From Patescibacteria group bacterium (GTDB taxonomy: Bacteria > Patescibacteriota > UBA1384 > XYA2-FULL-43-10 > CAINNR01): a stretch of DNA of 9,157 nt. Positions within the stretch are counted from its first letter, which is position 1. Every line of letters begins with the position of its first letter. The position numbers and the translations under genes are program-made. Positions 5,182-9,157 of the stretch are shown here, piece after piece. The stretch lies in NCBI GenBank assembly GCA_028690755.1, contig JAQVAO010000014.1:1-9157 (forward strand), in the 5' to 3' direction. Under the pieces are notes generated by a model. That model ran no database searches and was not told the DNA's origin. It saw only the letters and a list, made by a program, of their open reading frames with translations.

Positions 5182-5210
5182 TTTACAAATTCTTCGTATT
5201 AGGGTAGTAT
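5182..5210 (+). promoter_or_regulatory. Promoter of the tRNA-Cys-tRNA-Phe-secG unit
   Basis: TTTACA (5182-5187), 17-bp spacer, TAGTAT (5205-5210, 4/6). The expected start is near 5217, 15 nt before the tRNA-Cys 5' end. The same -35 and spacing occur at yqeG, tRNA-Gly and 7547-7575. Confidence 0.65.
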
Positions 5211-5231
5211 TTTCATATGACTGTGGCTTCC

Positions 5232-5305
5232 GGCCTCGTGGCGGAGTGGTTACGCAGCGGTCTGCAAAACCGCGTACGCCGGTTCAATTCCGGCCGAGGC
5301 CTCCA
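5232..5305 (+). tRNA. tRNA-Cys (anticodon GCA)
   Basis: Acceptor GGCCTCG/CGAGGCC, anticodon stem GCGGT/ACCGC with loop CTGCAAA (anticodon GCA, A37, A38), T-arm GCCGG-TTCAATT-CCGGC, discriminator T and encoded CCA (5303-5305). The A36-A37-A38 run makes it a typical MiaA substrate. It is first in a unit with tRNA-Phe and secG. The 56-nt spacer to tRNA-Phe holds two small hairpins (5309-5323, 5329-5344). Confidence 0.97.
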
Positions 5306-5361
5306 CTCATCAATTAGATTGATTTGGTGTAAACTCTCGTTTACTCTGAGTGCAGTAAAGA

Positions 5362-5436
5362 GCCGATGTAGCTCAGTGGTAGAGCAGTGGACTGAAAATC
5401 CTCGTGTCGCCAGTTCGATTCTGGCCATCGGCACCA
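5362..5436 (+). tRNA. tRNA-Phe (anticodon GAA)
   Basis: Acceptor GCCGATG/CATCGGC, D-arm GCTCAGTGGTAGAGC, loop CTGAAAA with anticodon GAA, T-arm with TTCGATT, discriminator A and encoded CCA (5434-5436). The anticodon stem GTGGA/TCCTC has a U-U mismatch at its second pair, unusual for tRNA-Phe. A36-A37-A38 makes it a MiaA target. No convincing separate promoter was seen, so it is probably co-transcribed with tRNA-Cys. secG starts 23 nt later. Confidence 0.96.
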
Positions 5437-5459
5437 TTACCATTTTTTAAAAATTAAAA

Positions 5460-5681
5460 ATGACTGAAAGCTATTTTCAAATTTTACAAATTATTTTCGC
5501 GATTTTGGTGGTAATTTTAATATTATTGCAACAGCAAGGAAGCGGACTCGGTTCTGCTTTTGGTGGCGAGGGGAATTACTATCGTTCGAAAAGAGGATTG
5601 GAAAAGGTATTTTTTTATTTAACCATAGTGTTAATTGTGCTTTTTGCGGCCTCGGTCATAGTCCCCCTGTTTTTGAACTAA
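5460..5681 (+). CDS. secG: Protein translocase subunit SecG
   Basis: The 73-aa protein has two transmembrane segments (about 7-24 and 49-70) joined by the SecG loop LLQQQGSGLGSAFGG and YRSKRGLEK. SecG is the non-essential third subunit of the SecYEG export channel in the inner membrane. Length and motif order are normal. The ATG is 23 nt downstream of the tRNA-Phe 3' end in an A/T-only stretch, with no Shine-Dalgarno sequence. Its mRNA 5' end may therefore be made by tRNA processing of the Cys-Phe-secG transcript. The solute-binding protein gene follows after 15 nt and, in contrast, has a strong ribosome binding site. Confidence 0.95.
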   Translation: MTESYFQILQIIFAILVVILILLQQQGSGLGSAFGGEGNYYRSKRGLEKVFFYLTIVLIVLFAASVIVPLFLN

Positions 5682-5686
5682 TCTCC

Positions 5687-5693
5687 AGAGGAG
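5687..5693 (+). promoter_or_regulatory. Shine-Dalgarno site of the solute-binding protein gene
   Basis: AGAGGAG lies 3 nt before the ATG at 5697. It is one of only two clear Shine-Dalgarno sites in the window (the other is GAAAGGA at 8341-8347), and both belong to internal operon genes. It fixes the start codon. Confidence 0.8.
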
Positions 5694-5696
5694 AAA

Positions 5697-7271
5697 ATGT
5701 CTAACATCAACGATTTTTGGGGGTCGGCAAAAGAGAGATTGAAGCCGAAAAGAAAAATTTCAATTCGACCGAAAATTGATTACAAAAATAAAATTCTCCC
5801 TGTTTTAAGCCGATTTTCCAGCTGGTTAAAATATTTTATTGTTCGCATTTCCCGCTTACCATTTGTTCTTAGTCGCAGAGATAGATTGATAGTTTTAGTG
5901 TTATTTGTTGTGCTTTCAGGATTGATTGGCTACCGTTTTTATCGGGAGTATTTAATTAAAACTGAAATTGTGCCAGCTATTGGCGGAACTTTTGAAGAGA
6001 TTCTTATTGGTGAGGCGAACTATTTAAACCCGATTTTGGCAAAAAATGACACTGACAGGATTATTAACGGTTTGATTTACTCTGGCCTAACAAAAATTGA
6101 CAACTCGGGGAATATTGCACCGGATTTGGCTACCAATTGGGAAATTACTGATGAAAATAAAACTTATACTTTTCATCTTCGCGATGATGTAAATTGGCAC
6201 GACGGGATGAAACTTTCGGCAAATGATGTGGCCTACACAATCGAGGAAATTAAAGATCAAAATATTAAAAGTCCTTATTTTCAGGCTTGGGAAGACGTAA
6301 AAGTTGAAACGCCTGATGATTTGACAGTGGTTTTTCGCTTAGACAATCCATACGGGCCGTTCATTTATAATACTTTGGTCGGAATTATCCCAGCGCATGT
6401 CGATAGCTCAACAATCTCATCGTCTCCAATTGGTACCGGTCCATTTAAATTTTCAAAAGCAGTTTCAGATAAAAACAAAAAAATTCAAGAGGTACTGTTG
6501 GTTAGGAATGACAATTATTGGTTAGATAAATATTATTTGAAAAACATCAAATATCATATTGTTCCAGATGAAAAAAACGCTGAAAAGAAATTTCGATCCA
6601 AAAATATCTCTGCGGTTGCAAATTTGCGAGTAGAGGGGGAGGGAGTTAAGAGCCACTCTTTCCCGACCTCGCGTCATTTTGCTTTGTTGTTTAACCTGAC
6701 TTCCGAAAAATTTAAAGATGAAGCTTTGAGAAAAAAAATTAAATCTGAAGAAAATTTTGATCCAAAATTTGAAATGTCTTTGACAGTATTGGACAGACCG
6801 CTCTATATTGCTCAAGCCGAAGAGATTAAAAATAATTTTCTCAGTCGGGGTATTGAAGTAAAAATTGATAGGCGTTCGCCAATTGAGTTTCAAACAATTA
6901 TTGAGAAAAGGCAGTTTGAGTCTATGCTTTATGGTTTTGATCCTGGGTATGATCGTGACCCATACCCATTTTGGCACACAAGCGAAATAAATGGAGGAAT
7001 GAATTACTCCGGTTTTTCAGAGAAAAATGCTGATATTCTTCTCGAAGATGCAAGGATGACTGTTGACCCAGCGATTAGAAACCAAAAATATGATGAATTT
7101 ATGAATATTATTAACGAAAAAGTACCTGCCATTTTTTATCAAAATCAAGATTTTATTTTTTCTGTCAAAGCTACGGTAAAGGGAATCGAAAAAATTGACG
7201 GTGACGAACCCTGGGATCATCTAAATTCAATTCGAGACTGGTATATTAAAACCAAGAGAGTAAAGCCATAG
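5697..7271 (+). CDS. Membrane-anchored ABC transporter solute-binding protein, family 5 (peptide type)
   Basis: The 524-aa protein has a long basic cytoplasmic N-terminus (1-60), one transmembrane anchor (about 63-79) instead of a lipobox, then an extracytoplasmic SBP_bac_5 fold. Typical segments are EEILIGEANYLNPILA (100-115), GLIYSGLTKID, APDLATNWEI, YTFHLRDDVNWHDGMKLSANDVAYTI (157-182), IGTGPFKF (245-252), and near the C-terminus YGFDPGYDRDPYPFWHTSE and AIFYQNQDFIFSV. Family members bind oligopeptides or similar ligands and pass them to an ABC permease. After FALLFNLTSEKFKDEALRKKI (328-348) the usual segment with the 'A-IDR' helix and about 80-100 following residues is missing or strongly shortened. 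No permease or ATPase gene is adjacent. It lies in an operon with secG. Ligand unknown. Confidence 0.88.
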   Translation: MSNINDFWGSAKERLKPKRKISIRPKIDYKNKILPVLSRFSSWLKYFIVRISRLPFVLSRRDRLIVLVLFVVLSGLIGYRFYREYLIKTEIVPAIGGTFEEILIGEANYLNPILAKNDTDRIINGLIYSGLTKIDNSGNIAPDLATNWEITDENKTYTFHLRDDVNWHDGMKLSANDVAYTIEEIKDQNIKSPYFQAWEDVKVETPDDLTVVFRLDNPYGPFIYNTLVGIIPAHVDSSTISSSPIGTGPFKFSKAVSDKNKKIQEVLLVRNDNYWLDKYYLKNIKYHIVPDEKNAEKKFRSKNISAVANLRVEGEGVKSHSFPTSRHFALLFNLTSEKFKDEALRKKIKSEENFDPKFEMSLTVLDRPLYIAQAEEIKNNFLSRGIEVKIDRRSPIEFQTIIEKRQFESMLYGFDPGYDRDPYPFWHTSEINGGMNYSGFSEKNADILLEDARMTVDPAIRNQKYDEFMNIINEKVPAIFYQNQDFIFSVKATVKGIEKIDGDEPWDHLNSIRDWYIKTKRVKP

Positions 7272-7284
7272 GCCGCTTCGCGGG

Positions 7285-7337
7285 AATTTCTAAATCCTAA
7301 ACCCTAATTTCTAAACAAATTTCTAAAATTTAAATAT
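7285..7337. repeat. Low-complexity 'ctaaat' repeat tract
   Basis: Between the solute-binding protein gene and tRNA-Leu(CAG), units such as TTTCTAAAT, CCTAAACCC and TTTCTAAAC recur with a period of roughly 7-11 bp. Such degenerate tracts are familiar from intergenic DNA of CPR genomes. A -10-like TAAATA (7331-7336) sits at its end before tRNA-Leu, with no -35. Confidence 0.65.
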
Positions 7338-7343
7338 CAAAAT

Positions 7344-7430
7344 GGGCGAATGGTGGAATTGGTAGACACGCAGCGTTCAGAACGCTGTGGCCGCAAGGTC
7401 GTGGAGGTTCAAGTCCTCTTTCGCCCACCA
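7344..7430 (+). tRNA. tRNA-Leu (anticodon CAG)
   Basis: An 87-nt type II tRNA: acceptor GGGCGAA/TTCGCCC, anticodon stem CAGCG/CGCTG with loop TTCAGAA (anticodon CAG), a long variable arm closed by GGCCGCAAGGTC, T-loop TTCAAGT, discriminator A and encoded CCA (7428-7430). It reads CUG. There is no convincing promoter in the AT-rich tract before it, so it may be read through from the solute-binding protein gene. Element E2 follows after 17 nt. Confidence 0.97.
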
Positions 7431-7447
7431 AATTTTAGAAAAGTAAT

Positions 7448-7543
7448 AGGACTTGAAAGCCGGAGGCGCGACTGGCGCTGAGGCGGGGTCGACGAATTCG
7501 CCAGCAGGCGAATATCGGTGACCAAGTCCTCTTTCGCCCACCA
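7448..7543 (+). ncRNA. tRNA-Leu-linked structured element E2
   Basis: Second copy of the family. P1 is a perfect 8-bp helix AGGACTTG (7448-7455)/CAAGTCCT (7523-7530). P2 is GCC/GGC (7459-7461/7482-7484), a GGA/GA internal loop and GGCGC/GCGCT (7465-7469/7475-7479, loop GACTG). P3 is GTC/GAC, CGA/TCG (7493-7495/7515-7517), a bulged A7514 and ATTCGCC/GGCGAAT (7496-7502/7507-7513) with an AGCA loop. Bases 7523-7543 repeat bases 7410-7430 of the preceding tRNA at 21/21 positions. The 113-bp offset between the repeats is identical in E3. The strand is assigned from the orientation of the tRNA and its 3' copy. Confidence 0.82.
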
Positions 7544-7546
7544 AGC

Positions 7547-7575
7547 TTTACATTTAAATTGAATTTTGTTAAGAT
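7547..7575 (+). promoter_or_regulatory. Promoter-like site upstream of tRNA-Val leader
   Basis: TTTACA (7547-7552), 17-bp spacer, TAAGAT (7570-7575, 4/6) preceded by TGT. The predicted start is near 7582, giving a leader of about 70 nt before tRNA-Val that contains a terminator (7622-7646) and a competing helix. A second candidate -10, TATTAT at 7617-7622, would start inside the terminator and bypass it. Confidence 0.5.
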
Positions 7576-7594
7576 ACAGACAATAAAATCATTA

Positions 7595-7634
7595 AACTAG
7601 CTTGAATAAGAATAATTATTATCTCGGGCTAGTT
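7595..7634 (+). promoter_or_regulatory. Possible antiterminator helix in the tRNA-Val leader
   Basis: AACTAGCTTGA (7595-7605) can pair without a gap with TCGGGCTAGTT (7624-7634), 11 bp including two G-U pairs. This takes up the 5' arm and the whole loop of the terminator at 7622-7646, so the two folds exclude each other. Whether they switch is not known. Confidence 0.4.
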
Positions 7635-7646
7635 CCGGGATTTTTT
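7622..7646 (+). terminator. Intrinsic terminator just before tRNA-Val
   Basis: TCTCGG (7622-7627) pairs with CCGGGA (7635-7640), with one G-U pair and a 7-nt loop, followed by TTTTTT. It ends 4 nt before tRNA-Val. It either ends the tRNA-Leu(CAG)-E2 transcript or attenuates the tRNA-Val unit. Confidence 0.7.
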
Positions 7647-7650
7647 GTTC

Positions 7651-7727
7651 GGGCGATTAGCTCAGCTGGTTAGAGCGCCTCGTTTACACCGAGGAGGTCG
7701 CGGGTTCGATCCCCCCATCGCCCACCA
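7651..7727 (+). tRNA. tRNA-Val (anticodon UAC)
   Basis: Acceptor GGGCGAT/ATCGCCC, D-arm GCTCAGCTGGTTAGAGC, anticodon stem CCTCG/CGAGG with loop TTTACAC (anticodon TAC), T-loop TTCGATC, discriminator A and encoded CCA (7725-7727). The T stem GCGGG/CCCCC contains a C-C mismatch at its second pair, which is unusual. Only one base separates it from tRNA-Leu(GAG), so the two must be co-transcribed. It has no 3'-end copy behind it. Confidence 0.96.
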
Positions 7728-7728
7728 T

Positions 7729-7815
7729 GCCGAGGTGGTGGAATTGGTAGACACGCAGCCTTGAGGTGGCTGTGCCCGCAAGGGCGTGGAGGTTCAAGTC
7801 CTCTCTTCGGCACCA
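7729..7815 (+). tRNA. tRNA-Leu (anticodon GAG)
   Basis: An 87-nt type II tRNA: acceptor GCCGAGG/CTTCGGC (one G-U), anticodon stem CAGCC/GGCTG with loop TTGAGGT (anticodon GAG), variable arm GCCCGCAAGGGC, T-loop TTCAAGT, discriminator A and encoded CCA (7813-7815). It reads CUC/CUU. It lies 1 nt behind tRNA-Val and is followed after 16 nt by element E3. Confidence 0.97.
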
Positions 7816-7831
7816 AGATTAAAAAGTAAAT

Positions 7832-7928
7832 AGGACTTGAAAGCCGGAGTCCGCCACGGCGGACGAGGCGGGGTCGACGAATTCGCCAGCAGGCGAATAT
7901 CGGTGGCCAAGTCCTCTCTTCGGCACCA
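7832..7928 (+). ncRNA. tRNA-Leu-linked structured element E3
   Basis: Third copy. P1 AGGACTTG (7832-7839)/CAAGTCCT (7908-7915) is identical to E2. The P2 hairpin is replaced by a different stem, GTCCGC/GCGGAC (7849-7854/7859-7864, loop CACG), while the flanking GCCGGA and GAGGC are kept: a compensated change. P3 is CGA/TCG (7878-7880/7900-7902), bulged A7899, ATTCGCC/GGCGAAT (7881-7887/7892-7898) and an AGCA loop; the only P3 change against E2 (A to G at 7906) keeps pairing as G-U. Bases 7908-7928 repeat tRNA bases 7795-7815 at 21/21, following this tRNA's own acceptor sequence and not that of E2. The next ORF starts 11 nt later. Confidence 0.82.
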
Positions 7929-7939
7929 TTAATTTGATT

Positions 7940-8332
7940 ATGCCAGATAACTTTTTTACAACTGAATACCTTTTTGCGACAGTCGCGCCGACAAACAAGA
8001 TCACCTTTTTTGTCATTCTTAGTGCTTTTGTTGTTTTTATTGTTTTGGCATATTTGACTAGCATTAGTAAAAAAATGCACAAGCAGCTTAAGGCCTGGGT
8101 TTTTAACTATTTTTTAACTCTTGGCATAATAGGCGTGATAATTTCATTTTTCCGTTCGCAAAGTATACCTTATATTGGAAGCAGATTTGCGATGTTGGTA
8201 GTTATTTTCATGGCGATTATCTGGTATTTTGCGATTGTTTTTTACACACTGTTTAAAATGCCCAGCGAAGTAAAAATGACTAAAAACGAAGAAACTTATC
8301 AGAAATATTTACCGAAGAAAAAAAATAAATGA
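7940..8332 (+). CDS. Three-TM membrane protein of unknown function, 130 aa
   Basis: The protein has three hydrophobic segments (about 21-40, 53-71, 82-104), a basic loop between the first two (SISKKMHKQLK), a short FFRSQSIPYIGSRF loop, and a Lys-rich C-terminal tail (VKMTKNEETYQKYLPKKKNK). The positive charges suggest an inside C-terminus. I do not recognise a named family; there are no catalytic or metal-binding motifs. The ATG at 7940 is preferred; an in-frame TTG at 7934 is only 5 nt after E3. There is no Shine-Dalgarno sequence and no clear promoter, so the gene probably lies on the tRNA-Val-tRNA-Leu-E3 transcript. The S1-domain gene follows after 24 nt with its own ribosome binding site. 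Confidence 0.78.
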   Translation: MPDNFFTTEYLFATVAPTNKITFFVILSAFVVFIVLAYLTSISKKMHKQLKAWVFNYFLTLGIIGVIISFFRSQSIPYIGSRFAMLVVIFMAIIWYFAIVFYTLFKMPSEVKMTKNEETYQKYLPKKKNK

Positions 8333-8340
8333 TTTTTTTA

Positions 8341-8347
8341 GAAAGGA
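8341..8347 (+). promoter_or_regulatory. Shine-Dalgarno site of the S1-domain gene
   Basis: GAAAGGA lies 9 nt before the ATG at 8357 and fixes that start. It suggests that this gene is translated from within a longer mRNA. Confidence 0.7.
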
Positions 8348-8356
8348 ATAATTAAG

Positions 8357-9157
8357 ATGGCAGAAGAAAAGAAAAAGGCAGTTAAGAGGGTTGAAGAAAC
8401 CGAACAAAAAGAAGAAGTGGTAAAAAAAGAGAAAACAAAAAAAGAAAATGTTGATTCAATGGAGAGTCTAATTGAAAAGGCTGGTGATTCGCTGCTCCCG
8501 TATCGCGAGGGCGAGATTGTCGATGCCAAAGTTTTGTCCGTGAGTCGTAACAAAATTTGGGTTGATGTCCAAGGATTATCTTTGGGTTATGTGCCGGAAA
8601 AAGAGATAACGCTAAACTCTGATATAAAAGTTGGCGATACGATAACTTCCTATGTTATCTTGCTCGAAGACGAAGATGGTAATGTGGTCTTGTCTTTGAA
8701 GCGGGCTGATCGAGAAAAATACTGGAAAGATATGGAAGAGAGATACAAAACTGGTGAGCCAGTCGAGATTACTGTAAACGAGGCTAATAAAGGTGGCTTG
8801 ATTTCAGAGATCGGTGGAATACCAGGATTTTTGCCTGTTTCTCAGCTCTCTCCTGAACACTATCCAAGAGTCAGTGGTGGTGATCGCGAAGAGATTCTTT
8901 CCAGGCTCTCTAAATTGATTGGTGAAAAAATTTATGTCAAAGTAATAAATTGCGATAAAGCAAGCAATAAGTTGATCTTTTCGGAAAAAGCCGTTGACGC
9001 TGAAAAATTAGCTTCAAAGATAGAAAAATATAAAGTTGGTGATGCCGTAGAGGGCAAAATTTCTGGTATCGTTGATTTCGGTCTCTTTGTAAAAATTGAT
9101 CCTTTAGTCGAAGGTTCAGTTCATATTTCTGAGGTTTCTTGGTCAAGAATTTCCGAC
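8357..9157 (+). CDS. rpsA: S1-domain RNA-binding protein, ribosomal protein S1-like (3' end outside window)
   Basis: 267 codons are open to the window end. Residues 1-35 form a charged Lys/Glu-rich tail. S1 domain 1 is about 49-115 (YREGEIVDAKVLSVSRNKIWVDV, GYVPEKEI, VVLSLKRAD). Domain 2, about 132-214, is divergent (GEPVEITVNEANKGGLISEIGGIPGFLPVSQL, KLIFSEK). Domain 3 starts near 224 with canonical sequence (YKVGDAVEGKISGIVDFGLFVKI, EGSVHISEVSW) and is cut off. The order resembles bacterial S1, where the first repeats dock on the ribosome and later ones bind mRNA. The number of repeats cannot be seen here, so another multi-S1 protein is possible. In a genome where many mRNAs seem to lack Shine-Dalgarno sites, the role of S1 in initiation is of interest. 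It lies 24 nt behind the three-TM gene. Confidence 0.92.
   Translation, partial: MAEEKKKAVKRVEETEQKEEVVKKEKTKKENVDSMESLIEKAGDSLLPYREGEIVDAKVLSVSRNKIWVDVQGLSLGYVPEKEITLNSDIKVGDTITSYVILLEDEDGNVVLSLKRADREKYWKDMEERYKTGEPVEITVNEANKGGLISEIGGIPGFLPVSQLSPEHYPRVSGGDREEILSRLSKLIGEKIYVKVINCDKASNKLIFSEKAVDAEKLASKIEKYKVGDAVEGKISGIVDFGLFVKIDPLVEGSVHISEVSWSRISD

Noticed and set aside
5213..5450. ORFs on both strands across the tRNA-Cys and tRNA-Phe genes
   Set aside because: They are translations of tRNA sequence (the familiar ARIELATRGF-like peptide) and cover structural RNA genes; there are no start signals.
6522..6977. Minus-strand ORF of 151 codons opposite the solute-binding protein gene
   Set aside because: It is antisense to a conserved coding region and is an effect of AT-rich codon use.
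7410..7523. A T-loop intron in tRNA-Leu flanked by the 21-nt repeats
   Set aside because: The uninterrupted upstream sequence already encodes a complete tRNA with CCA, and I see no group I or II core; splicing is not needed.
7448..7928. E elements as attL/attR remnants of an integrated island
   Set aside because: The interval between the repeats is only 113-148 bp, no integrase is present, and three different tRNAs carry matching copies; insertion with target duplication remains possible but a classical island is not supported.
1156..7928. Known small ribozymes (hammerhead, HDV-like, twister, pistol) or a T-box riboswitch
   Set aside because: No CUGANGA core, no HDV nested double pseudoknot, no conserved twister or pistol loops, and no T-box sequence could be found by eye.
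1156..7928. CRISPR array or integron attC sites
   Set aside because: The copies are 6 kb apart or flanked by tRNAs, without regular spacers, Cas genes or integron integrase.
7670..8082. Two minus-strand ORFs across tRNA-Val, tRNA-Leu(GAG) and element E3
   Set aside because: They are antisense to tRNAs, the element and the three-TM gene, with tRNA-derived peptides (KRGLEPPRP type) and no promoter or ribosome site.

Overview
The window reads as a stretch of a small, AT-leaning bacterial genome, most likely a Candidate Phyla Radiation (Patescibacteria) member. Evidence for this: short intergenic gaps, a coiled-coil ComEA variant, TM-anchored solute-binding protein without permease genes, small lineage-specific membrane proteins, 'ctaaat'-type low-complexity DNA and mRNAs that appear leaderless. 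TAA, TAG and TGA all act as stops, so this is not a UGA-recoded lineage. All seven tRNA genes encode their CCA end.

Layout. 1-976: 3' end of recG, then a ComEA-like helix-hairpin-helix protein (+). 979-1286: a self-contained unit of promoter, tRNA-Leu(UAG), hairpin, structured element E1 and terminator. 1286-4030: a 62-aa acidic protein, miaA and comM, each with a perfect extended -10 TGTTATAAT placed so that transcription would begin at or almost at the start codon. 4032-5127 (-): yqeG-type HAD phosphatase, tRNA-Gly(GCC) and a one-TM protein, convergent with comM. 5182-7271 (+): tRNA-Cys, tRNA-Phe, secG and a family-5 solute-binding protein. 7344-9157 (+): tRNA-Leu(CAG) with element E2, then tRNA-Val(UAC), tRNA-Leu(GAG) with element E3, a three-TM protein, and the start of an S1-domain protein (rpsA-like, cut by the window end).

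The most unusual feature is a family of ~96-97 nt elements (E1 1156-1252, E2 7448-7543, E3 7832-7928). One lies behind each of the three tRNA-Leu genes and behind none of the four other tRNAs. Each ends in a 21-nt copy of the 3' end (T-loop to CCA) of its own tRNA. Hand folding gives a three-way junction with compensatory changes in several helices. Its closing helix pairs with the copied T-loop/T-stem sequence. The E. coli tyrT repeats (rtT RNA), which also carry a copy of the tRNA-Tyr 3' end, are the closest known parallel I can name; I do not recognise this element as a described family.

Gene logic: the window combines DNA repair and uptake (recG, comEA, comM), tRNA supply and modification (seven tRNAs; MiaA, whose typical A36-A37-A38 targets include the tRNA-Phe and tRNA-Cys here), protein export (secG) and translation (S1). 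Several protein genes start 11-23 nt after a tRNA or tRNA-like 3' end without a Shine-Dalgarno sequence, so tRNA processing may set their mRNA 5' ends.
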